From an uncultured Lachnospiraceae bacterium (lineage in GTDB: Bacteria; Bacillota; Clostridia; Lachnospirales; Lachnospiraceae): DNA of 64,000 nt. A program made the translations under genes and the position numbers. Below the pieces are notes generated by a model, which saw nothing but the letters and a program-made list of their open reading frames with translations, had not been told where the DNA came from and made no database searches. Shown here piece by piece: positions 28,316 through 36,315 of this stretch. Position 1 is the stretch's first letter. Each line of letters starts with the position of its first letter. The stretch covers positions 54,032 through 118,031 of the forward strand of contig URRQ01000001.1 in the NCBI GenBank assembly GCA_900550235.1. The letters are read 5' to 3'.

Positions 28316-29470
28316 TTATCTAAGAGGATATAAATACTGCATTTTTGATTCCTTCTCTCGAAGCATTTTATAAATGTCCTCCATCAAATATCCTATGGAA
28401 AGTGACTGCTGATACATATTATTTGTTGTACACCATACATTTCCTTCTTTTACCGCTTTAAAATCTTTTAAAACATCACATTTCTCTAATAATTGCTCCA
28501 GGTTTTTGACTCCTCCGTCAATAGAGCTATTGTAAATCAAAAAATCTGCATCTTTTGCACCGTTATAAAATTCTTCAACCTGCATATTGATCGTGGAACG
28601 TTTTGTAGAATCTTCTCCCAAATCCGAAAAAACATATGTTCCTCCTGCAAGTTCTATCATTTTCGGAATATAATCATTAGACTGTCGAACTTGAATCATT
28701 CCATTGGATGTAACAAAGAAAAACGCGACTGTTTTTCCTGTTTTTTCCTCGCCGGTTACTTTTTTCAAAATCTCTTCCTGTTTTTGAAAGATTTGTTCTG
28801 CTTCCTTTTCTTTTCCAAGAAGCGCACCAAAAAACTTCACCCATTCCACTCTTCCAAGAGGATGTGTTTCATAACTGGACCTCTCAATCATCACAGGAAT
28901 TCCAAATTCATTGAGTTTTTCTTTTACTTCCGGTGCATGGGATATCATCATATTTTCAATAGCAAGTGAACAATTTCCAGATACGATCCGTTCATAATCC
29001 GGCTGATTATATTTCCCCGCGTACTGCATTTTCCCTTCTTGCATTGCTTTTTTTGCTCCTTCGATATACCAGTTCTCTTCTTTTTGACCAGAAAAGGCAA
29101 TGGTGTCTAAGCTATCCAATTCTTGAAACATGTCCATCACAGAGGATGCTACTACATAAAGATTTTGAATCGGCCGATTCAATACAATAATATCCTTTTC
29201 CAATCCGCTTGGTTCTTCCATTCCTTCCGGAACAACAAGAAACTTCGTATGCTCCATTGGAAGAAGTAACATAGTATATCCTCCTTCGTAATAGTCCACC
29301 TGAAAATTTTCTGCATATTTTAACTCCATTGTTTTTTCATACACAAGAGTTTGCTGTGTTTGTTCTGCTTTCTCTTCCTTCAAATTGGAAGAAGGACTAC
29401 TGCAGCTACAAAGCCCCAGCAGTCCTATAATCATAAGACAAATCCATCTAGTTGATTTTCTTCCCGGCAT
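28316..29470 (-). CDS. BtuF/FepB-type substrate-binding lipoprotein
   Basis: A 384-residue lipoprotein. The signal helix (8-20) ends with LCSC, making Cys23 the likely lipidated residue. The mature part has the class-III periplasmic-binding fold: VLNRPIQNLYVVASSVMDMF in the first lobe, IMMISHAPEV-type loop (IENMMISHAPEV), the domain-linking helix around 210-240, and FVTSNGMIQVR in the second lobe. It should pass a corrinoid, heme or metal chelate to the downstream permease. It is unusually long before the first lobe (about 60 residues rich in acidic residues). Ligand identity is inferred from the riboswitch operon only. Confidence 0.85.
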   Translation of the reverse strand: MPGRKSTRWICLMIIGLLGLCSCSSPSSNLKEEKAEQTQQTLVYEKTMELKYAENFQVDYYEGGYTMLLLPMEHTKFLVVPEGMEEPSGLEKDIIVLNRPIQNLYVVASSVMDMFQELDSLDTIAFSGQKEENWYIEGAKKAMQEGKMQYAGKYNQPDYERIVSGNCSLAIENMMISHAPEVKEKLNEFGIPVMIERSSYETHPLGRVEWVKFFGALLGKEKEAEQIFQKQEEILKKVTGEEKTGKTVAFFFVTSNGMIQVRQSNDYIPKMIELAGGTYVFSDLGEDSTKRSTINMQVEEFYNGAKDADFLIYNSSIDGGVKNLEQLLEKCDVLKDFKAVKEGNVWCTTNNMYQQSLSIGYLMEDIYKMLREKESKMQYLYPLR

Positions 29471-29483
29471 AACGATTCCTTTC

Positions 29484-30332
29484 TTATTTCAATTCCTTCT
29501 TTGTCTCAGAATGAAAGGTCAATGTATATTCAATTTCATGAGGTTCACTCATTGCTACTGTATCTCCCACTACATGAAGTGGACAGTCAAATTCTTTGAT
29601 CGGTATCTCAAATACAGAATTTCCTTCTGTATTTATCGGAAGATATTTTTCTCCATCTACTAACATATAATCATAATTTTTGCTTGTCCACTCTACTGTC
29701 GCCTTTGCTTTACCATCTTGAATGTTCACAACAACCGGAGATAGTATTTTCGCTTTTCCACTTCCACCCTCAAATGTCAGTTCCATTTCATATGTTCCAT
29801 CCGGAAGTTCTATTTTCTTCTCTTTTTTCACAAGGTTTGATACCGATACTTTATGGTCATACCATTTCCCTTTTGTCCCAACCAAAGCAAGGTCAAATTC
29901 TTCTCCCAGCTTTTCTACCGGCACATCAAAACCATACACCTCTTCGGTCGTACCATCATCATATGTAATCGTATCTGTTGTCGGCTGTAAAATCTCAGCG
30001 CCCTCTTCTTGTGCATCCTTTGCAAGACCTGGATATAGATTTAAAATTTTCTTAGATGTCAGTGAAATATGAAGTGTCATAACTCCATCTTTTACTGTCA
30101 ATGTTCCTTTTCCATCACAGGCATCATTTACATGAAACATTCCACTGTCTGTTTGGAAATCAGCATCATATGTTCCGTCTTCCAATTCTGCCTTTTTAAA
30201 TTCTCCTGTTTGCTGTTCGCTTTGTTCTTTTTTTACTTCCGGTTCCGTCTTTTTTTCCGGCGTACATGCACTCAGTAACATTGTACTGATACATGCAGCA
30301 CATAAAACTGCTACAAAATTCTTTTTCATCAT
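29484..30332 (-). CDS. Two-domain beta-rich surface lipoprotein, unassigned (NEAT-like?)
   Basis: A 282-residue lipoprotein: signal peptide with LLSAC, lipidated Cys23, then a charged linker (24-48). Two repeat-like beta domains follow. Both open with DGTY, at 52-55 and 178-181, and both contain a run of the form VKDGVMTLHISL or IQDGKAKATVEW. Domain 1 covers about 51-165 and domain 2 about 177-275, with YDYMLVDGEKYLP near 220-232. The pattern of a small immunoglobulin-like fold with a Tyr-rich motif recalls heme-binding NEAT modules, but I cannot confirm that. It sits between the surface cobaltochelatase and the binding protein, so a role in capturing a tetrapyrrole or cobalt is a reasonable inference. 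It starts at ATG 30332. Confidence 0.72.
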   Translation of the reverse strand: MMKKNFVAVLCAACISTMLLSACTPEKKTEPEVKKEQSEQQTGEFKKAELEDGTYDADFQTDSGMFHVNDACDGKGTLTVKDGVMTLHISLTSKKILNLYPGLAKDAQEEGAEILQPTTDTITYDDGTTEEVYGFDVPVEKLGEEFDLALVGTKGKWYDHKVSVSNLVKKEKKIELPDGTYEMELTFEGGSGKAKILSPVVVNIQDGKAKATVEWTSKNYDYMLVDGEKYLPINTEGNSVFEIPIKEFDCPLHVVGDTVAMSEPHEIEYTLTFHSETKKELK

Positions 30333-30348
30333 TTTCGCATTCCCTTTC

Positions 30349-31542
30349 TTAATTCATTTTCGCTTTTGTATGTTCTACATATAGATTTTGAATTGCTTCA
30401 ATCTCACCTAATCCGGAAATCTGTGACTCAACCGATTCAAATTTTCCTGATTTCTTCATCATACTTGCCCAGGAATCCTCATCTTCTCCTGCCATATCAT
30501 TTTTTGCATGATCTCCTGCCACAACCATAAGGGGCCGTAATACTACCTTTTTATAACCGGCTTCTGAAATATTCTGAATGAGCTGCTCGCAGGCAGTCTC
30601 TTCCGGTTCTCCTTCTACCGTACCGATAAACATATTCTCATAACCAAGTTTTTCCATCTGTGTCTGCATTTGACTATAGGACACTTTTGCATTATGAGAA
30701 GTTCCATGACCTAAAAATACGAAGGCTGTCCCTGCTTCTTTTGCAGATGCAACATCTGCAAATCCGGCTTCTTTCACAGCTTCTTCTACAACTGCTGTTG
30801 CAACAATCTCTTTGTCTTCATTGATTACAGTTGCATCCTTTCCAACTTCTCCCAAAAGTGGTTCTGCTACCTCCACTGATGCAAATTTTCCCTCATATGA
30901 TTTGACAGTATCCATCAATTCATCATATTCTGCTCCATGCATCAAATGGGTTGGCTGAATGATCAATTGTTCCACTTGATTCTTTACCGCACGTTCCAGT
31001 GCCTGTTCCACATTATCTATCACCTCATGATCCCTCGCCTGGATATGATTGATAATAATTTGTGCTGTAAATGCACGTCTCACAGACCAGTCCGGATATG
31101 CTTTTTGCATGGCATCTTCAATTCCTTTAATATCCTTTACTCTACTATCATTGAATGACGTTCCAAAGCTTACAACCAGAATCTCCTTTTTTCCAATCTC
31201 ATCTTGATTTCTTGGATCATCTTTCGATGCATCCCCTGTGTCTCTTCCAAAATAATCTGGATCCGCATACTCTCCTTCTACCAATTCTTTTTGCTTTTCT
31301 GTCAATTGATCCCATGCTTTTTTCGCTTTTTCACACTGCTCATCTGTTTCTTTTGTTCTCTTCTGCACATAAATTGCATCAATAAGCGCCGCTACTTCAT
31401 CTGCTTTCTCCTGATCTAATTTTCCTGTTTGTTCTTCCTTTTTCTCAGTTTCCTGCTTCTTATTTTCCTGGCCGCATCCCGCAAGTCCAAGAGTTCCTAC
31501 AAGCGCTACTGCAAGTAACATACTGACAATTTTTTTCTTCAT
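30349..31542 (-). CDS. cbiK: Lipoprotein-anchored sirohydrochlorin cobaltochelatase CbiK
   Basis: A 397-residue type-II chelatase that inserts cobalt into sirohydrochlorin in known relatives. The signal peptide (1-22) ends with LAGC, making Cys23 the lipid anchor. Residues 40-90 form a small helical module ending DQLTEKQKELVEG, as seen in surface proteins. The chelatase core (120-397) starts ILVVSFGTSF. It keeps both metal histidines, His199 in QPTHLMHG and His279 in FLGHGTSHN, plus the AGDHAKNDM and EDSWASMM motifs near the end. The frame extends 49 codons into the leader, but ATG 31542 has GGAG eight bases ahead. It is the first gene after the AdoCbl riboswitch. An export signal on a CbiK is unusual for a Gram-positive. 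Confidence 0.9.
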   Translation of the reverse strand: MKKKIVSMLLAVALVGTLGLAGCGQENKKQETEKKEEQTGKLDQEKADEVAALIDAIYVQKRTKETDEQCEKAKKAWDQLTEKQKELVEGEYADPDYFGRDTGDASKDDPRNQDEIGKKEILVVSFGTSFNDSRVKDIKGIEDAMQKAYPDWSVRRAFTAQIIINHIQARDHEVIDNVEQALERAVKNQVEQLIIQPTHLMHGAEYDELMDTVKSYEGKFASVEVAEPLLGEVGKDATVINEDKEIVATAVVEEAVKEAGFADVASAKEAGTAFVFLGHGTSHNAKVSYSQMQTQMEKLGYENMFIGTVEGEPEETACEQLIQNISEAGYKKVVLRPLMVVAGDHAKNDMAGEDEDSWASMMKKSGKFESVESQISGLGEIEAIQNLYVEHTKAKMN

Positions 31543-31600
31543 TTTTTCTTCTCCTTTTCTATCTCTTAAATAGAAGAATTGCTTTCCACACAAAAAAAAG

Positions 31601-31637
31601 GTACAAAAAATCCTTTGCCCTATGGCAAAGGATTGTA
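31601..31637 (-). terminator. Attenuator of the cobalamin operon
   Basis: A near-perfect stem ATCCTTTGCC / GGCAAAGGAT (31610-31633), extended by GTAC/GTAC arms, is followed on the minus strand by TTTTTTG. It lies between the riboswitch and cbiK, about 60 bases before the ATG, so it should be the expression platform that stops transcription when adenosylcobalamin is bound. Confidence 0.85.
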
Positions 31638-31723
31638 CACAAAAAACAAACAGTAATGCATCATTACTATAATTCTCACGTACAACCAATTACTCGTGGT
31701 TTGAAGCAACGCTTCCGTACAAC

Positions 31724-31895
31724 ATTTAGGCAGGTCTCCCGACTTATGTATCCTTGCTTTTATCATCTTCCCAGTTTCCCAGTGATCTTGCGATAATTGC
31801 TCTTCAATTACGGTGACGAGTTCGTACAGGATTTGCACCTGTTTCCCTTTTCACCAAAACAAATTTTCTGTATATGTTTTGACACCTAAATGCTT
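31724..31895 (-). promoter_or_regulatory. Adenosylcobalamin (B12) riboswitch
   Basis: On the minus strand the leader shows the conserved cobalamin aptamer elements in order. These are the 5' AGGTGTC arm (near 31889), AAAAGGGAAACAGGTGCAAATCC (near 31850-31830), the CGTCACCGTAA core, CACTGGGAAACTGGGAAG, and the closing AGTCGGGAGACCTGCCT (31727-31746). An attenuator hairpin follows. It lies 25 bases past a strong promoter and governs the 20-kb operon below it. Confidence 0.93.
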
Positions 31896-31913
31896 CTCTA
31901 TAAAGTTCGAATT

Positions 31914-31942
31914 ATTATAGCACGGTTCGATTCCGTTTTCAA
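31914..31942 (-). promoter_or_regulatory. Promoter of the cobalamin operon
   Basis: TTGAAA (31937-31942), exactly 17 bases, then TATAAT (31914-31919) on the minus strand. It falls between the stop of the PHP-domain gene (31952) and the riboswitch, so transcription should begin close to 31907. Confidence 0.75.
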
Positions 31943-31951
31943 TATTCAAAC

Positions 31952-32881
31952 TTATTTCTTTTTATATTCCTTTTTATATTTCTTGTCTTCTTTTTTCTTC
32001 TGAATCGTTTCCTCCCAAAGAGAACTTCTATATTCCAGCACACCCTTTTTACTCTTCTTTGCTTTGTCCTTCAAGTATTCGGACTCAATTGGATCAATCG
32101 GGTCTATTGGATTCTCTTCTCTACTTTTCGCCCTTCTTTTAAAGGATCTTGCCGCCGCTCCTCCTTTATTATAAACCCAGAATGAATATGTCAATGCTTT
32201 ACTAACCGGTCCCATAATCTCTTTTGCCGCTTTCACATGCATGGTTCCTCCAGCTTCTAACCTCGGTTTCTTCCTGATTAGCGTAATAAGCTCCGTCTCA
32301 CAGGTAACGTGCTCGGGAAGAATCGTATACGCTTCTCCGACACAAGACGGTCTGTGCGAATCACTTCCTCCAAATGCCGGTTTCTCATATTTTTCTGCCA
32401 GTTTTGCTGCAGATGCATTAGATTCTTCTGGCTCACATGTATTAAATGCCTCTATAAAATCAAATCGTTTGATAATTTCCGGATTCTTGCAATACCGTTT
32501 TGTATTTGTAAAACTCAGGTATTTTTCTCCACACGGATGTGCCGGTCCTAAAATTCCACCATTTTTATGCACAAAATCAATGAGTACCGCAACCGGAAGT
32601 CCCTTTGCTTCCAAAAGACGCATCCGCACCCCTTCCGGCATAATCACAATAATATGCCCCGCATCACATGTATCATATTCAATCCCTTTTAATACAACAA
32701 AATCCGTATGCTTTTTCCCTCGCATATTATTCTTCCAATATCGATAACCGTTGTACGTATTATGATCCGTAATCAACATCCCCTGGAATCCTTTTTCCTT
32801 CAGAATCGTAATATATTCATCCAGACTCACTTTACTGTCGATGGAGCCTTCTTTCACATGACAATGCATATCTAACTTCAT
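31952..32881 (-). CDS. PHP-domain phosphoesterase family protein
   Basis: A 309-residue protein with the metal-binding PHP motifs DMHCHVKEGS (near residue 5), LITDHNTYNGYRYW (near 36), PAHPCGEKYLSF (near 110) and FGGSDSHRPS (near 165). Such stand-alone PHP proteins hydrolyse phosphoesters such as nucleoside bisphosphates or short oligonucleotides. The exact substrate here is unknown. The last 60 residues form a very basic tail with many Lys residues, which might bind nucleic acid. The start is ATG 32881, seven bases after GGAGG. The upstream ATG 32887 is too close to the site. Confidence 0.85.
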   Translation of the reverse strand: MKLDMHCHVKEGSIDSKVSLDEYITILKEKGFQGMLITDHNTYNGYRYWKNNMRGKKHTDFVVLKGIEYDTCDAGHIIVIMPEGVRMRLLEAKGLPVAVLIDFVHKNGGILGPAHPCGEKYLSFTNTKRYCKNPEIIKRFDFIEAFNTCEPEESNASAAKLAEKYEKPAFGGSDSHRPSCVGEAYTILPEHVTCETELITLIRKKPRLEAGGTMHVKAAKEIMGPVSKALTYSFWVYNKGGAAARSFKRRAKSREENPIDPIDPIESEYLKDKAKKSKKGVLEYRSSLWEETIQKKKEDKKYKKEYKKK

Positions 32882-32982
32882 AGCCATGCCTCCTTATTTT
32901 CTGCGAAATTTCGCATTTATTATTATCTCTATCGTACCATATTTCTATGTGACTTACAATTAAAATGAATGTGTCAATATAG

Positions 32983-33016
32983 CAAAAAACCGACATAGCT
33001 TTTCGCTATGCCGGTA
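32983..33016 (-). terminator. Intrinsic terminator after the NhaC-type gene
   Basis: An 11-bp stem with one mismatch (ACCGACATAGC / GCTATGCCGGT, 32989-33015) is followed on the minus strand by TTTTTTGC. It begins ten bases past the stop of the antiporter gene. Confidence 0.85.
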
Positions 33017-33024
33017 TAAATTTC

Positions 33025-34638
33025 TTATCTGGCTTGATTTCTCTTTTTTATTACAAAAAGTGTTCCTAACATCAGCGCAATACCGATTGGAAGTGAAATC
33101 CATGCGGATTGTACAAATCCCGCGATGATGTATGTTACAAAAGACACAATTGCTGCTGTCACAACATAAGGAATCTGTGTAGACACATGGTTTACATGAT
33201 CACATTGCGCTCCTGCCGAAGCCATAATTGTTGTATCAGAAATTGGTGAGCAGTGGTCTCCACAAACTGCACCAGCCATACATGCTGAAATAGAGATAAT
33301 CATTAATTCATGATTAGACTCTGCAAAAATAGCAACTACAATTGGAATCAAGATTCCAAATGTTCCCCAAGATGTTCCTGTCGCAAATGCAAGGAATGCA
33401 CCGATTACAAAGACGATTGCCGGTAAGAATCCCATCAATCCGCCTGCTATTTTTTCTACACCTTCCGCAACAAATGTGGCTGCTCCAAGACTGTCTGTCA
33501 TTGCTTTTAATGTCCATGCAAATGTAAGGATCATAATTGCCGGAACCATCGCTTTGAATCCTTCCGGAATACATGCCATACAATCGCTGAATCTTAAGAC
33601 TTTACGAGCCATATATAACACAATCGTAATAATCAATCCGAAGAAACTTCCAAGTACAAGACCAACAGATGCGTCACTGTTTGAGAATGCTTCGACGAAG
33701 CTCGCACCTTCAAAGAATCCACCTGTGTAGATCATTCCGATTACACAGCATACAATCAATGATAAAATCGGAATTACCAAATCGATAACCGTTCCTTTTC
33801 TTCCGATTTCTTCTTCTGAAGAATTGGCATATGGACGATTTGCTGTTGTATAGATATCACCTTTGATCGCATTATTTTCATGAATTCTCATAGAACCAAA
33901 TTCACATTTCATAGCAACCATTGCAATCATCATAACGATTGTAAGAAGTGCATAGAAATTATATGGAATTGCCTGAATGAAAATGGAAAATCCGTCTTCT
34001 CCTTCTACAAATCCTGTAACAGCTGCTGCCCAAGAAGAAATTGGAGCAATAATACATACAGGAGCTGCTGTTGCATCGATCAAATATGCTAATTTTGCAC
34101 GTGAAATATTATGTTTATCAGTTACCGGTTTCATAACACTTCCAACTGTTAAGCAGTTAAAATAGTCATCTATGAAGATCAATACGCCAAGTGCGATCGT
34201 AGCAAGCTGTGCTCCGGCACGTGATTTGATATGTTCGCTTGCCCAACGTCCAAACGCTGCCGAACCTCCGGCTCTGTTCATCAAGCAAACCATTGCTCCT
34301 AAGATTACAAGGAATACAAGAATACCTACATTGTAACTATCTGAAAGAACACTGATAATTCCGCCCTGGAAAATATGTACAATCGTTCCTTCAAATGAAA
34401 ACTCAGAATACAGCAATGCACCAACCAAAATACCTATAAACAAAGAGCTATACACTTCTTTTGTAATAAGCGCCAATGCAATCGCAACAACCGGTGGAAC
34501 CAATCCCCAAATCGTTGCATAAAATCTTGTGTCCGGAACTTCCCCTTCTGCGGCAAAAACCGTCATCGAACACATGAGTACGCATAACAGTACGCAACTA
34601 AGGACTGTTAAGACTTTTTTCTTTGAAAACTTTTTCAT
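33025..34638 (-). CDS. NhaC-family Na+/H+ antiporter-like permease, probable lysine transporter
   Basis: A 537-residue polytopic protein of the NhaC superfamily. About 12 helices follow an N-terminal stretch (1-30) that looks like a cleavable signal (KKKVLTVL, hydrophobic core, then VFAAEGE). Motifs: IFIDDYFNCLTVGSVMKPVTDKHNISRAKLAYLIDATAAPVCIIAPISSWAA spans about 150-205 in full, and AVCGDHCSPISDTTIMASAGAQCDHVNHVSTQ lies near 455-490. Sequence alone says Na+/H+ or Na+/substrate antiport. The lysine riboswitch upstream points to lysine as the substrate, as proposed for other L-box-controlled NhaC proteins. It is transcribed alone. Confidence 0.88.
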   Translation of the reverse strand: MKKFSKKKVLTVLSCVLLCVLMCSMTVFAAEGEVPDTRFYATIWGLVPPVVAIALALITKEVYSSLFIGILVGALLYSEFSFEGTIVHIFQGGIISVLSDSYNVGILVFLVILGAMVCLMNRAGGSAAFGRWASEHIKSRAGAQLATIALGVLIFIDDYFNCLTVGSVMKPVTDKHNISRAKLAYLIDATAAPVCIIAPISSWAAAVTGFVEGEDGFSIFIQAIPYNFYALLTIVMMIAMVAMKCEFGSMRIHENNAIKGDIYTTANRPYANSSEEEIGRKGTVIDLVIPILSLIVCCVIGMIYTGGFFEGASFVEAFSNSDASVGLVLGSFFGLIITIVLYMARKVLRFSDCMACIPEGFKAMVPAIMILTFAWTLKAMTDSLGAATFVAEGVEKIAGGLMGFLPAIVFVIGAFLAFATGTSWGTFGILIPIVVAIFAESNHELMIISISACMAGAVCGDHCSPISDTTIMASAGAQCDHVNHVSTQIPYVVTAAIVSFVTYIIAGFVQSAWISLPIGIALMLGTLFVIKKRNQAR

Positions 34639-34733
34639 AACTCATTCCTCTTTTCTTTCTTTTTTCCTGAACTACTGAAATAAGAAACGTGTGTATTCTA
34701 TGTCATAGCAATACAACAGCATCTGTTATGCCA

Positions 34734-34776
34734 TGAAAAAAGCCATAAACACACACAGATATGTTTATGGCTCTTC
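34734..34776 (-). terminator. Attenuator of the lysine riboswitch
   Basis: A 10-bp stem GCCATAAACA / TGTTTATGGC (34742-34771) is followed on the minus strand by TTTTTTC. It lies between the aptamer and the NhaC-type gene and is the likely premature terminator. Confidence 0.85.
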
Positions 34777-34805
34777 TTCATTATAATTAAGAATATATCA
34801 TCTTT

Positions 34806-34966
34806 GATAGCTCTCCACACCTGTGACAGTTCGCCGCATATTTTGCGTCGTCCCAGAAAAATTTCTCGGACTAAGAAATCTTTCTTCGGCGGTTGTACCT
34901 TTCCGACTTAACAGCTCGTCCAGCCTTCATGTAAAGTCATACTATTTAAAACCGCGCCTCTATCTT
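34806..34966 (-). promoter_or_regulatory. Lysine riboswitch (L-box)
   Basis: On the minus strand the leader starts GATAGAGGCGCGG and then has AGTATG, a GAGCTGT stretch, and AAGG before GCCGAAG. It continues with GGGACGAC and ends with the near-invariant GTCACAGGTGTGGAGAGCTATC (in full 34806-34828). The 5' GATAG and 3' CTATC close the P1 helix. These are the hallmark L-box elements. An attenuator follows, so lysine should switch the antiporter gene off. Confidence 0.93.
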
Positions 34967-34994
34967 TTCAGTCATTCAATTTTAAATCTTCTTT

Positions 34995-35023
34995 ACCTTA
35001 TCACAGTTGTAAAGAAAAGGCAA
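34995..35023 (-). promoter_or_regulatory. Candidate promoter for the lysine riboswitch unit
   Basis: TTGCCT (35018-35023), 17 bases, TAAGGT (34995-35000) on the minus strand, placing the start just before the aptamer. The match to consensus is moderate but the position is right. Confidence 0.5.
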
Positions 35024-35046
35024 GGATTATTTTTTCTTTTTTCAGA

Positions 35047-36285
35047 TTAAAATTTATGGATAAATAATCCACTCCGAAGTTTCGGCTCGAACCAAGTTGA
35101 TTTCGGCGGCATCAAAAGTCCTGCATCTGCGACCTCAAACAACTCTTCCATACTTGTTGGATACATTGCAAAAGCAACACTTCCTTCTCGTTGATCTACC
35201 AACTTCTCCAGTTCGGAAAGTCCACGGATTCCTCCCACAAATTCAATGCGTGAATCTGTTTTTGGATCTTCGATTCCCAAAATCGGTGTCAATACCTTCT
35301 TTTGCAATTGTGCCACATCCAGTCTTTCTGATGGATCTTTTGCGTCATCTAAAGTGTGTAACGTCAGACAGTACCACTTATGATCCATATACATTCCAAT
35401 CTCGCCCTTTTTCTCAGGTTTATAGGCTGCCGTTCCTATTTTTTCCACAGAGAAAATTTCTTCCAAAAGCTTAAAAAATTCTTCAATTGACTTGCCGTTC
35501 AAATCATGAACAAATCGATTGTAATCCATGATCATCAGTTCCTGATCCGGAAATAATACAGAAAGAAAATAGTTAAATTCTTCTGCACCCGTATATTGCC
35601 CTGCTTCTTTTCTTCTTTTTAATCCCGTTTTTACTGCTGAAGCCGCTCTATGGTGACCATCTGCAATATATATTTCCGGAATCGACTCAAAAATAGCATA
35701 AATTTCACCAATCCGGTTTTCTTCATCCACTTTCCAAACTCTATGTCTGATTCCATCCTCCGCTATAAATGCATATAACGGTTCTTTTCTTTTCTCCTCT
35801 TCCTGAATTTGAGAAAGCCTATTATTTTTTCGATAGGCGAGAAAAATCGGTCCTGTATGTGCGCTGCAAGTATCCACATGCCTGATTCGATCCAATTCCT
35901 TCTCCGTTTTCGTATTCTCATGCTTTTTGATGCGATCATTCAAATAGTCATCTACTGACGCACACCCTACGATTCCAGTCTGCGTCCGCCCATGCATCGT
36001 CAATTCATAAATATAATAGCACGGAAACTCCTCTGTTAAAAAGCTTCCATCTTCTATCATTTCCTGTAACGTATCTCTTGCCTTTTCATAAACTGTATCG
36101 CTGTATATGTCTACACAATCCTCTAGTTGTGTCTCTGCACGGTCGATTTTCAAAAATGAATATGGATTCGCTTTTACAATCTCTTTTGCTTCCCTGCGAT
36201 TCACCACATCATAAGGAAGCGCCGCTATCTTTTCTACAAGATTCTCCTGTGGTCTGATACACGAAAATGGTTTCAATTCTGCCAT
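35047..36285 (-). CDS. DUF1015-family protein
   Basis: A 412-residue cytoplasmic protein of the DUF1015 family. Visible family features are IAALPYDVVNRREAKEIVKANPYSFLKIDR in the N-terminal 50 residues (shown in part), IYIADGHHRAASA near residue 215, and LFPDQELMIMDYNRFV near 255. The HHR and nearby conserved acidic residues look like an active site. In many clostridia this gene neighbours serine or amino-acid enzymes, and an ADP-dependent serine kinase has been reported within this broad group. I do not claim that activity here. It lies 30 bases after the TrpB2 gene and is probably co-transcribed from the T-box. Confidence 0.85.
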   Translation of the reverse strand: MAELKPFSCIRPQENLVEKIAALPYDVVNRREAKEIVKANPYSFLKIDRAETQLEDCVDIYSDTVYEKARDTLQEMIEDGSFLTEEFPCYYIYELTMHGRTQTGIVGCASVDDYLNDRIKKHENTKTEKELDRIRHVDTCSAHTGPIFLAYRKNNRLSQIQEEEKRKEPLYAFIAEDGIRHRVWKVDEENRIGEIYAIFESIPEIYIADGHHRAASAVKTGLKRRKEAGQYTGAEEFNYFLSVLFPDQELMIMDYNRFVHDLNGKSIEEFFKLLEEIFSVEKIGTAAYKPEKKGEIGMYMDHKWYCLTLHTLDDAKDPSERLDVAQLQKKVLTPILGIEDPKTDSRIEFVGGIRGLSELEKLVDQREGSVAFAMYPTSMEELFEVADAGLLMPPKSTWFEPKLRSGLFIHKF

Positions 36286-36315
36286 ACGCTCACCCCTTTT
36301 CCACTTTTTCCTATT

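Noticed and set aside
31543..31838. Extra coding upstream of cbiK, and a small frame within the leader (31620-31838)
   Set aside because: These frames overlap the AdoCbl riboswitch and its attenuator and lack ribosome sites; the lipoprotein start at 31542 has one.
33025..34638. Calling the NhaC-type protein a plain Na+/H+ antiporter
   Set aside because: The lysine riboswitch immediately upstream argues for an amino acid substrate; kept as probable lysine carrier rather than a firm call.
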